From contig SVFN01000005.1 in assembly GCA_015056815.1 (NCBI GenBank), forward strand, positions 62,001 through 126,000: a DNA stretch of 64,000 nucleotides. The letters are read 5' to 3'. The position numbers and the translations under genes are program-made. Positions 49,075 through 56,675 of the stretch are shown here, piece after piece. This DNA is from Lachnospiraceae bacterium. GTDB taxonomy: Bacteria > Bacillota > Clostridia > Lachnospirales > Lachnospiraceae. Under the pieces are notes generated by a model. The model was not told the DNA's origin, did not search any database, and saw nothing but the letters and a program-made list of their open reading frames with translations. Numbering within the stretch: position 1 is the stretch's first letter; every line of letters begins with the position of its first letter.

Positions 49075-49695
49075 TTACTCCTCTATGCTCCCGCGTTCGC
49101 AAAAATTCTCTTTCATGATGTCAAGCATGGACACTGCCTCTTTGTAAAGGGCATCGGCGTCGGTCCTGCCGGCTTCCATCTGTTCCCTGCGAAGCCCGTC
49201 AACGGTAAAGATCATCATTTTCATGATATGCGCCGGATTCAGCCCCTGCTTCAGCGTGGAAAGATCCGCCCTCGCATAGATCCGGCTGACCAGGGACGCA
49301 TAATGCTCTCTTTTGTCTGCCGTCTGGTTCTGGATCTCCGGATTCTCCTCCAGAAATGCGCTGTTTAAGAAGGGATACATATACGGATAATACTTCATGA
49401 CCTGACGTTTCGCATATTCGATCTGCTTCTGGATCTCAAACAGATCCGTCTCTGTCTCCGCCACCTCACGGACATACTCCATCTCCAGAAACTGAATGCT
49501 GTATTCATATAAAAACAGGTACAGTCCCTGCTTACTGATAAAATAATGGAACAAAAGTCCCTTGGAAATCCCTGCTTCTTTTACGATCTCATCCGTACTT
49601 GCCCTCTTATAGCCACATTCTGTAAAGATCTTCATCGCTGCATTGATGATCCTGTCCTGTTTTTCCTTGCGTAAGTCCCAAAATTTATCATTCAT
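49075..49695 (-). CDS. TetR/AcrR family transcriptional regulator
   Basis: Start taken at MNDKFWDLRKEKQDRIINAAMKIFTECGYKRASTDEIVKEAGISKGLLFHYFISKQGLYLFLYEY. Confidence 0.92.
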   Translation of the reverse strand: MNDKFWDLRKEKQDRIINAAMKIFTECGYKRASTDEIVKEAGISKGLLFHYFISKQGLYLFLYEYSIQFLEMEYVREVAETETDLFEIQKQIEYAKRQVMKYYPYMYPFLNSAFLEENPEIQNQTADKREHYASLVSRIYARADLSTLKQGLNPAHIMKMMIFTVDGLRREQMEAGRTDADALYKEAVSMLDIMKENFCERGSIEE

Positions 49696-49840
49696 GCTCT
49701 GCCTGCTGCCTCTAACTTTCTGTTTCACAGCGATCCGCCGCGTTTTCTCTCTGAAAGGAATGATACCATAAAATACGCGCAATTACCATAACTAAGTTGG
49801 ATTTTCATGAAGCCTTATCCATCTTCTGTTACTCAGTTCC

Positions 49841-49938
49841 CAGCCGGCCGGTCACTGAATGTAACATGTTTTGCATATATTTAGTTCGGCTACGTCGAAG
49901 TGCAAAACATACTTGGCTGCTTTACACAGTTTTTCCGT
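49841..49938. repeat. Dispersed hairpin-forming repeat, copy A
   Basis: ccggtcactgaatgtaacATGTTTTGCAtatatttagttCGGCtacGTCGaagTGCAAAACATacttggctgctttacacagtttttccgta, closely similar to 54994-55092. Confidence 0.8.
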
Positions 49939-50094
49939 ATCGTTGCGTGCTTCGCACTCTCACAATCCTCCCAAATTATAAACATTCTAAAAAGCCGATT
50001 TCATACTTTTTTTACTTGTTTTCGCCCGTATTTTATTTTAAAATATAGAAAAAATAACAGCGAATGGACAGATCCATTCCGAAAGGAGCAGAAA

Positions 50095-50781
50095 ATGAAG
50101 GGGTACAAAAAATGGTTGTTTTTGGGGGCTGCGATCGGTGCTGCAGGCGCTTACTATTTGCTCAATGAGAAAAAAATGCAGGAAGAATTCGATGACTTTG
50201 ACGATTTCGACGATCCTGATGAAGATGAGGATGAAGAAGCCGGTGAAAGAAGCTATGTGCATCTGAATAAAGAAGAGGATGTTAAAAAATCCGCTGACAA
50301 AGCAGTCGATGCCATGAGTGATGCTGCTTCCAAGGCAGCCGATGTCTTTTCCGAAGCAATGGATACCTTTGCAGACAAAGCAGAAGTCTTCATAGATAAA
50401 GCAAGGGATTTCGCAGACAAGGCAGTCGGTACCATGTCCGAAAAATTTGCAGAAGCGGCGACCAGGGCAGAAGAAGCGGCAGAAGAATTTGCGGAAGATA
50501 TCGCAAAGAAGGCGGAAGAGGCCAAAGAGGCGGCAAGTGAAAAAGCCGGTGAAGCGGCGCAGGAAATGGCTGAAAAAGCAGAGGAAGTTTCCGAAGATCA
50601 CGCTGAGAATGCCGAAGCTCCCACAGAAGCTGTCGTTGAGAATGCCGAAGCTCCCGCAGAAGATGTTGCTGAGAATACCGAAGCTTCCGCAGAAGATGTT
50701 GCTGAGAATACCGAAGCTTTCGCAGAAGATATCACTGAGAGCACCGGGATTCTCTCTGATACGGCAAAAGAAGATTGTTAG
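50095..50781 (+). CDS. Membrane-anchored Ala/Glu-rich amphipathic repeat protein (YtxH-like N-terminus)
   Basis: MKGYKKWLFLGAAIGAAGAYYLLNEKK anchor, D/E-rich stretch, then SKAADVFSEAMDTFADKAEVFIDKARDFADKAVGTM... and tandem ENAEAPAEDVA repeats. Confidence 0.8.
   Translation: MKGYKKWLFLGAAIGAAGAYYLLNEKKMQEEFDDFDDFDDPDEDEDEEAGERSYVHLNKEEDVKKSADKAVDAMSDAASKAADVFSEAMDTFADKAEVFIDKARDFADKAVGTMSEKFAEAATRAEEAAEEFAEDIAKKAEEAKEAASEKAGEAAQEMAEKAEEVSEDHAENAEAPTEAVVENAEAPAEDVAENTEASAEDVAENTEAFAEDITESTGILSDTAKEDC
50605..50736 (+). repeat. Four 33-bp in-frame tandem repeats
   Basis: gagaatgccgaagctcccacagaagctgtcgtt and three variants at 50638, 50671 and 50704, encoding EN(A/T)EA(P/S/F)(A/T)E(D/A)(V/I)(V/A/T). 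Confidence 0.9.
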
Positions 50782-50835
50782 ATTTTCTTCTTTCCCGTAA
50801 AATCGTTTCGAACAATATCCCGTAAAGCAATACGG

Positions 50836-50870
50836 AAAAAGGAGCGATCATTTTTGATCCGCTCCTTTTT
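50836..50870. terminator. Bidirectional terminator between convergent genes
   Basis: AAAAAGGAGCGATC-attttt-GATCCGCTCCTTTTT stem-loop. Confidence 0.88.
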
Positions 50871-52285
50871 CATTCGTTTTCTTCCAAAAGCCATGCCCGT
50901 TTTAAGGCTGCCACACCTTCTTCAATCTCCCGTTCCGTAAGTCCCGCATAGCCGATCAGAACAGTTGCCCTCCAGTCTTGTATTGCCTGCTCGATCCGAT
51001 AGCTGCTAAGGCCGTAAACTTTACAGCCGGTCTTGTTCGCTTTTTCCACCAGTTCTTCTTCTGTCACAAGCGGATCTTTGCTGACTAAGAGCACATGAAG
51101 TCCGGCTCCCTCTCCATAAATCTCAAATCGTTCTTCAAAAACCTCTAAAAGCCTGCACAATTGATTATGTTTATTCCGGTACAGCTTTCTCATCTTATTC
51201 AGATAGCGTTCATAATGGCCGCCCCGTATAAACTCGGCAAGGACATTCTGCTGAATTCTTGACACCGAAGAGGAAAAAAAGGAGCAATTCTTTTCATACC
51301 GCTCCAATAGTTCCTGCGGCAGCACCATATAGCTGACACGGATTGCCGGAGCAATGGACTTGGAAAAGGTTCCGACATAAATCACCCTTCCTCTCTTATC
51401 CACAGATTGCAAGGAAGGGATCGGTTTTCCGCGATAACGAAATTCGCTGTCATAATCATCTTCGATCAGAAAGCGTTCCTCCTTTTCATTGGCCCAGTTC
51501 AAAAGCTCCATACGTCTGCCGATGGGCATGATCACCCCGGTCGGAAACTGATGGGAAGGCATGATATAAGCAGTATCGGCTGCGCTTTCGCGAAGTGCCG
51601 GAACCTGCATGCCATTTTCATCAAGAGGGATAGCGCTGATCTTATAACCGATCGAAGAAAAGATACGATATGCCCGCAGGTACGTCGGATTTTCGATCGC
51701 AAGCTTACGTCCTTCTCCCAGGATCACGCCAAGCAGCATCAGAAGGTAATCATTTCCCGCTCCGACAATGATCTGTTCTTCCCTGCATTTGACACCCCGG
51801 AAGCTGTGCAGGTATTGGCAGATCGTACGTCGTAAGCCCGGATCTCCTTTCGGATCCCCCAGCTCCAAAATCTCATTATAGTGCTCTGACAGTACCTCCT
51901 TATTGATCTTTTGCCAGACAGACATCGGAAAGCTGCTCACATCCACCGCATTGGGCGAAAAATCATACCGGACCGTCTGCCGGAGCGGCTTCTTCTCCTC
52001 CTTCTTTGTTTCCGGTTGTTCCAGATACAGCATACCTTCCAGTCTGCAAACGTAATAGCCCTTGTAGGGAACCGACTCAATATATCCTTCGGAAAGCAGC
52101 TGGTCATAAGCCAGTCCCACTGTGCTTCTGGCCACTTCCAGATGTTCCGACAGTGCACGCGTAGAAGGGAGTCTGTCACCTTCAGACAGACTCCCCTCTA
52201 TGATCTCTTTTTTGATATACTGATAAATCTGTTCGTAAATATGTTCTTTCCCGTTTACTTCGATCGGTATCGTAAGCTCTCTCAT
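50870..52285 (-). CDS. MocR-family (GntR-HTH/aminotransferase fusion) regulator
   Basis: GntR HTH EIIEGSLSEGDRLPSTRALSEHLEVARSTVGLAYDQLLSEGYI; PLP domain IEDDYDSEFRYRG and GTFSKSIAPAIRVSYMVLP. Confidence 0.95.
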   Translation of the reverse strand: MRELTIPIEVNGKEHIYEQIYQYIKKEIIEGSLSEGDRLPSTRALSEHLEVARSTVGLAYDQLLSEGYIESVPYKGYYVCRLEGMLYLEQPETKKEEKKPLRQTVRYDFSPNAVDVSSFPMSVWQKINKEVLSEHYNEILELGDPKGDPGLRRTICQYLHSFRGVKCREEQIIVGAGNDYLLMLLGVILGEGRKLAIENPTYLRAYRIFSSIGYKISAIPLDENGMQVPALRESAADTAYIMPSHQFPTGVIMPIGRRMELLNWANEKEERFLIEDDYDSEFRYRGKPIPSLQSVDKRGRVIYVGTFSKSIAPAIRVSYMVLPQELLERYEKNCSFFSSSVSRIQQNVLAEFIRGGHYERYLNKMRKLYRNKHNQLCRLLEVFEERFEIYGEGAGLHVLLVSKDPLVTEEELVEKANKTGCKVYGLSSYRIEQAIQDWRATVLIGYAGLTEREIEEGVAALKRAWLLEENE

Positions 52286-52290
52286 GCTGC

Positions 52291-53139
52291 CTAGCCCTGA
52301 ACCTTCTTTTTGAAAATCTCTAACAGTTCTTTTGCTTTTTCATGGATCTGCGGATTGGTCATCTTCGGCTTGTCAATGACATTTTTCAGTCTCTTGGCTG
52401 TCACATCATAGCGGTTAAAGCGAAATGCCAATACGGCGATGAGATAGTCCATCGTCATAGTATCCATCCCGCATATCGGGAACGATTCTGTCGAAACAGC
52501 ACTTAAAAATCCCTCCAGGGCGTTCTTTAAGTATTCATTTTCCTGATCCGTGATCTCAGCAAGCCGGAAATTGTAGCGGATGTCTTCTTCATCCAGCGCC
52601 TCTCCCATGGATCTTAATACCCAGCCGATCTTTAAGCAGATATACGCTTTCTCACTGTCCTTCGCATGCTTCACCACAGCATTCGCCAGCGCAAGCTTAT
52701 AGCGCGTCAGGGCATCTTCAAACGTGTAGGTTTCCTTTTCTTCGATATTGGCAAGAAAATGGCTGGAGATTTCTGACCGGATCATCTTGGTCTGTCCCGG
52801 TGTCAGATAATCGAAGAAGCGCTCCAGTGCAGTATAGCCACACTCCGGACACATTACCACATCATATTTGATCGGATCCACATAGTCATATCTGGGGCGC
52901 AGATCCATATCAAGGTCTACGATCCTGACTCTCTTGATCCGGATCGTCTTATTCTTGAAGGCTGCCCCGCATGCTTTACAGGTATAATTCTTGTCATACA
53001 GGAAATCTTTTTCATCGGTTCCCTCGGGTGCAGAGGTTTCCACCGCTTCGTCTTCCTGCACAGTCTCATTGTTGAAAAGGCTTTTGCCGCCCAGATTATC
53101 CAGGCCAAACATATCTAATCCGGAAAATAAATCTGCCAT
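52291..53139 (-). CDS. DUF2225 family protein
   Basis: YDKNYTCKACGAAFKNKTIRIKRVRIVDLDMDLRPRYDYVDPIKYDVVMCPECGYTALERFFDYLTPGQ. Confidence 0.88.
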   Translation of the reverse strand: MADLFSGLDMFGLDNLGGKSLFNNETVQEDEAVETSAPEGTDEKDFLYDKNYTCKACGAAFKNKTIRIKRVRIVDLDMDLRPRYDYVDPIKYDVVMCPECGYTALERFFDYLTPGQTKMIRSEISSHFLANIEEKETYTFEDALTRYKLALANAVVKHAKDSEKAYICLKIGWVLRSMGEALDEEDIRYNFRLAEITDQENEYLKNALEGFLSAVSTESFPICGMDTMTMDYLIAVLAFRFNRYDVTAKRLKNVIDKPKMTNPQIHEKAKELLEIFKKKVQG

Positions 53140-53161
53140 GTTATCTCTCCATTCCTCTATT

Positions 53162-54868
53162 TTATTTCGGTAATTTGAAAGAACTCTTCAAAGAAACGAT
53201 CCTGTTAAATACCAGCGCATCTTCTTTGGAATCCTTATAGTCCACACAGAAGAATCCGTTGCGCACGAACTGGAAACTGTCATAAGCCTTCGCTCCCGCG
53301 ATCGCAGGCTCTACAAAGCACTCTTTCTTTATGGTAAGAGAATTCGGGTTCAGATTCAGACTGCCGTCTTCTTCATTATACACACCCTTTTCCTCATCGA
53401 CAATATTTTCATATAGTCTTGCCTCTACCTGAACAGCTTCCTTTGCCGGAACCCAGTGGATCGTACCTTTGACCTTACGTGCACTGAAACCGCTTCCGGC
53501 CTTTGTCTCCGGATCATAGGTACAATGTACGACAGTCACATTACCGTCTTCGTCCTTTTCAAAACCGGTACATTTCACGAAATAAGCATGCATCAGGCGT
53601 ACTTCGTTGCCCGGGAACAGGCGGTAGTATTTCTTAGGTGGCTCTTCCATAAAATCATCCCGTTCAATATAAAGTTCTCTGCCAAAAGGAACCTGATGCG
53701 TTCCAAGCTCCGGATTCTCCATATTGTTGGCCGCCTCCAGAAGCTCACTCTGTCCTTCCGGATAGTTATCGATCACCAGTTTGATCGGATCCAGCACAGC
53801 CATCATGCGTGGCTTTTTGATCTTCAGATCCTCTCTCACACAGTACTCAAGCATCGCATAGTCTGCAGAGGAATTGGATTTGGATACACCACACAGCTCC
53901 ACAAATTTCCGGATAGATTCCGGTGTGAAACCACGACGTCTGAGCGCTGCGATGGAAACCAGTCTCGGATCATCCCATCCATCGACGATCCCGTCCTCCA
54001 CCAGTTTTTTGATATAACGTTTCCCTGTCACGACATTTGTCAGATACATTTTGGCAAACTCGATCTGTCTTGGCGGCTTTTCGTATTCCAGCTCCCTTAC
54101 CACCCAGTCATACAGCGGTCTGTGATCCTCAAACTCCAGGGTGCAGATGGAATGTGTGATGCCCTCGATCGCATCCTCAATAGGATGTGCAAAATCATAC
54201 ATCGGATAAATACACCACTTATCTCCGGTATTATGATGTGTCATATGCGCCACACGATAAATGATCGGATCCCGCATATTGATATTCGGGCTTGTTACAT
54301 CAATCTTCGCACGAAGTACTTTCGATCCGTCTTCATATTTACCTTCCCGCATTTCCTCAAAAAGCTTCAGGTTCTCTTCAATACTCCGATCCGAATACGG
54401 ATCTTTCTTACCGGGCTCTGTCAGTGTTCCGCGGTACTCCTTGATCTGTTCCGCAGACAGATCCGACACATAAGCCTTCCCTTTTTTGATCAGCTTCACT
54501 GCCCCTTCATACATCTGATCAAAATAATCCGATGCAAAAAAGAGTCTGTCTTCCCAGTCAGCGCCAAGCCACTCAATGTCCTGTTTAATGGATTCCACAA
54601 ATTCCGTCCGTTCTTTCGTCGGGTTGGTATCGTCAAAACGCATGTTAAACTTCCCGCCGTATTCCTGTGCCAATCCGTAATTTAACAGAATGCTCTTTGC
54701 ATGTCCGATGTGCAGATAACCATTGGGCTCCGGTGGGAATCTGGTATGGACCGTATCATACACTCCCTCTGCCAGATCTTTTTCAATTTCCATCTCAATA
54801 AAATTTTTGGAAACCACTTCTTTTTTTGCTTCTTCCTGTTCTGTCATGTTTTTTTCCATTGTGTTCAT
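53162..54868 (-). CDS. glnS: Glutamine--tRNA ligase
   Basis: [50 protein letters not shown]-type catalytic core and GlnRS-type anticodon-binding C-terminus. Confidence 0.95.
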   Translation of the reverse strand: MNTMEKNMTEQEEAKKEVVSKNFIEMEIEKDLAEGVYDTVHTRFPPEPNGYLHIGHAKSILLNYGLAQEYGGKFNMRFDDTNPTKERTEFVESIKQDIEWLGADWEDRLFFASDYFDQMYEGAVKLIKKGKAYVSDLSAEQIKEYRGTLTEPGKKDPYSDRSIEENLKLFEEMREGKYEDGSKVLRAKIDVTSPNINMRDPIIYRVAHMTHHNTGDKWCIYPMYDFAHPIEDAIEGITHSICTLEFEDHRPLYDWVVRELEYEKPPRQIEFAKMYLTNVVTGKRYIKKLVEDGIVDGWDDPRLVSIAALRRRGFTPESIRKFVELCGVSKSNSSADYAMLEYCVREDLKIKKPRMMAVLDPIKLVIDNYPEGQSELLEAANNMENPELGTHQVPFGRELYIERDDFMEEPPKKYYRLFPGNEVRLMHAYFVKCTGFEKDEDGNVTVVHCTYDPETKAGSGFSARKVKGTIHWVPAKEAVQVEARLYENIVDEEKGVYNEEDGSLNLNPNSLTIKKECFVEPAIAGAKAYDSFQFVRNGFFCVDYKDSKEDALVFNRIVSLKSSFKLPK

Positions 54869-54993
54869 CCTTTTCTATTAATCTTTCATTCAAAGCATCT
54901 TGCGATGTTCTGAATGATTCCCTTTCTTCTCTCTATCTTGTCACAGAATATCTTCGCTGTCAATTCCGTGTTCCCGTAAGTGTCAGGATCCGT

Positions 54994-55092
54994 TTCCGGC
55001 TGGTTACTGAATATAACATGTTTTTGACATATTTAGTCCGGCTACGCCGAAGTGCAAAACATAATTGGCTGTTTTATACCGTTTTTCCGTAG
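54994..55092. repeat. Dispersed hairpin-forming repeat, copy B
   Basis: ttccggctggttactgaatataacatgtttttgacatatttagtcCGGCtacGCCGaagtgcaaaacataattggctgttttataccgtttttccgta, matching copy A. Confidence 0.8.
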
Positions 55093-55133
55093 CCTCGCAA
55101 AAACCGGGTGCCACTCTTTCCCGCCGGGTGGCT

Positions 55134-56675
55134 TTACCTTCCGGCGATCTGATCGCTGATTACCAGCATTTCATGGATGCTCTCCGAATAGCAAGTCTCT
55201 TGAAAACGTTTCTTTGTGACAACAAAAACATCCTTTCGATTATCCGCGTTGACCGCAAGATAATCACATCGGTTCCCCAGCATATATTCCTGCCCGTTAT
55301 AAATGCCGAATACCTTGACCGGTGACAAGAGCTTTTTGGCATATATTTTTTTCTTTCCGATCGTCTCACATTTTTTCGCCAGATCCATCAGCTGCTTTGA
55401 CTCGCTCTCTTTCTGGATCCGCGCCACCGGCGGATAACTGGTCTCAAAAATATAAGGCTCCTCCAGAATCCGGTATTTCTTTTCAAAATGCTCTTTCCCG
55501 ATCGGATATACCTCCCCCTGCGGTCCTATGATCACATAGGTGTCCGCATCTGACGCTACCGCGATATCTCCTTTTATGGTACGGATCTTAAAATTCGTCC
55601 CGACCGGCCAAATGTCCTCAGTCCTGACAAAGCCGGATGGAATATTCCCCATGATATACGGCTCCATGTCGGATATATCGATCTCTTCCCGGCCGGCGTA
55701 AATGATCGGTATGGTATCGAAGTATTGCCGCAGCCTTTTTTCGATATAAACCTCCGATGAGATATTCCCGTATTTTTCCACAAACAGAGCCTGATTGATA
55801 AAACCGCCCGCTTTTTCGTAATGCCCGCCTCCTGAGCCAATCCCCTCAGTCAGATACATGGCAAGTCCGCTGGCCTTGGTCTCCTTCTCACAACTTCGCA
55901 CCGACAGTTTATAACCGCCGATCATCTCATTATAGACAACGCAGGAATTCACTCCATCCACCTGCAACATGAAATCACTGATCAACCCCAGGATATTCGG
56001 ATCGCAGGGCTCTGCCTTGATAATGGCACAGTGATGCCTGTCGTCAAAAACTCCGTTTAAGATTGCCTCTCCGGTGATCTTCATTTCTGCCACGGAGAGA
56101 TTGGAGCCTTTCAGAAGCGTGATCAGATTCCGGTCATAGCTGAGCTGGTCACGCATATCCATGTCAAATGGATTGAAGAGCTCAGAAAACTGATACGTAT
56201 CCATAAACAGCCCGTAAAACAGCGCTGTGTTCAGATTCGGATATGCCTGGATCTCAAAATTTTCCTCCTGTAAAAGCTGCCATACCAGAGTCGCACAGCT
56301 TCCCAGATTCGGCTGTATCAGACATCTTTCATCCTGCTCGATCTCGGCAAAATGGTGATCGATCACCGCCACTTCGTCCGCCTCAAACCTTGTGACGTTC
56401 CCCGCCCTGTACTGGCAGTCAACAGTGATCAAAAGTCCCTCGATCTTTTCTTCTTCCGGCTTACGGTATGTGATGGGAATCTGCAGTCTTTCCGTCATCA
56501 TAACGATATTGGCCTTCTGGATCTGAAAGGCTCCGCTATAGATCAACGACACGTTTTTCCCCTGTTTCTTAAAATACAGATACAGTCCGTATCCCGAAGC
56601 GATCGCATCCGCATCCGGATTATCATGGCATTGTATTGTGATGTTTTCAAATTCAGTCAGATCTCTTAAATGCAT
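55134..56675 (-). CDS. DHH/DHHA1 family phosphoesterase with a C-terminal PGDYG-like extension
   Basis: ITIQCHDNPDADAIASGYGLYLYF, VAVIDHHFAE and GIGSGGGHYEKAGGFI; C-terminus VASDADTYVIIGPQGEVYPIGKEHFEKKYRI. Confidence 0.88.
   Translation of the reverse strand: MHLRDLTEFENITIQCHDNPDADAIASGYGLYLYFKKQGKNVSLIYSGAFQIQKANIVMMTERLQIPITYRKPEEEKIEGLLITVDCQYRAGNVTRFEADEVAVIDHHFAEIEQDERCLIQPNLGSCATLVWQLLQEENFEIQAYPNLNTALFYGLFMDTYQFSELFNPFDMDMRDQLSYDRNLITLLKGSNLSVAEMKITGEAILNGVFDDRHHCAIIKAEPCDPNILGLISDFMLQVDGVNSCVVYNEMIGGYKLSVRSCEKETKASGLAMYLTEGIGSGGGHYEKAGGFINQALFVEKYGNISSEVYIEKRLRQYFDTIPIIYAGREEIDISDMEPYIMGNIPSGFVRTEDIWPVGTNFKIRTIKGDIAVASDADTYVIIGPQGEVYPIGKEHFEKKYRILEEPYIFETSYPPVARIQKESESKQLMDLAKKCETIGKKKIYAKKLLSPVKVFGIYNGQEYMLGNRCDYLAVNADNRKDVFVVTKKRFQETCYSESIHEMLVISDQIAGR

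Noticed and set aside
49797-50048. Small ORFs sharing LVRLRRSAKH across 49.8 and 55.0 kb (49797-50048 and 54826-55092)
   Set aside because: The shared peptide is simply translation of the dispersed hairpin DNA repeat; no coding support in either copy.
50038-50601. 187-aa minus-strand Phe/Cys-rich ORF
   Set aside because: Antisense to the Ala/Glu-rich repeat protein; biased composition explained by the sense-strand repeats.
50605-50736. Possible CRISPR-like array
   Set aside because: Repeats are directly tandem with no spacers and encode in-frame peptide repeats; no cas genes in the window.
53456-54685. 409-aa plus-strand ORF
   Set aside because: Entirely antisense to glnS, which has clear family motifs; composition typical of a reverse-frame artefact.
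54869-55133. T-box riboswitch before glnS
   Set aside because: Looked for specifier-stem and antiterminator (TGGNACCGCG-type) signals; none seen. An ordinary promoter-like TTGACA is present instead.
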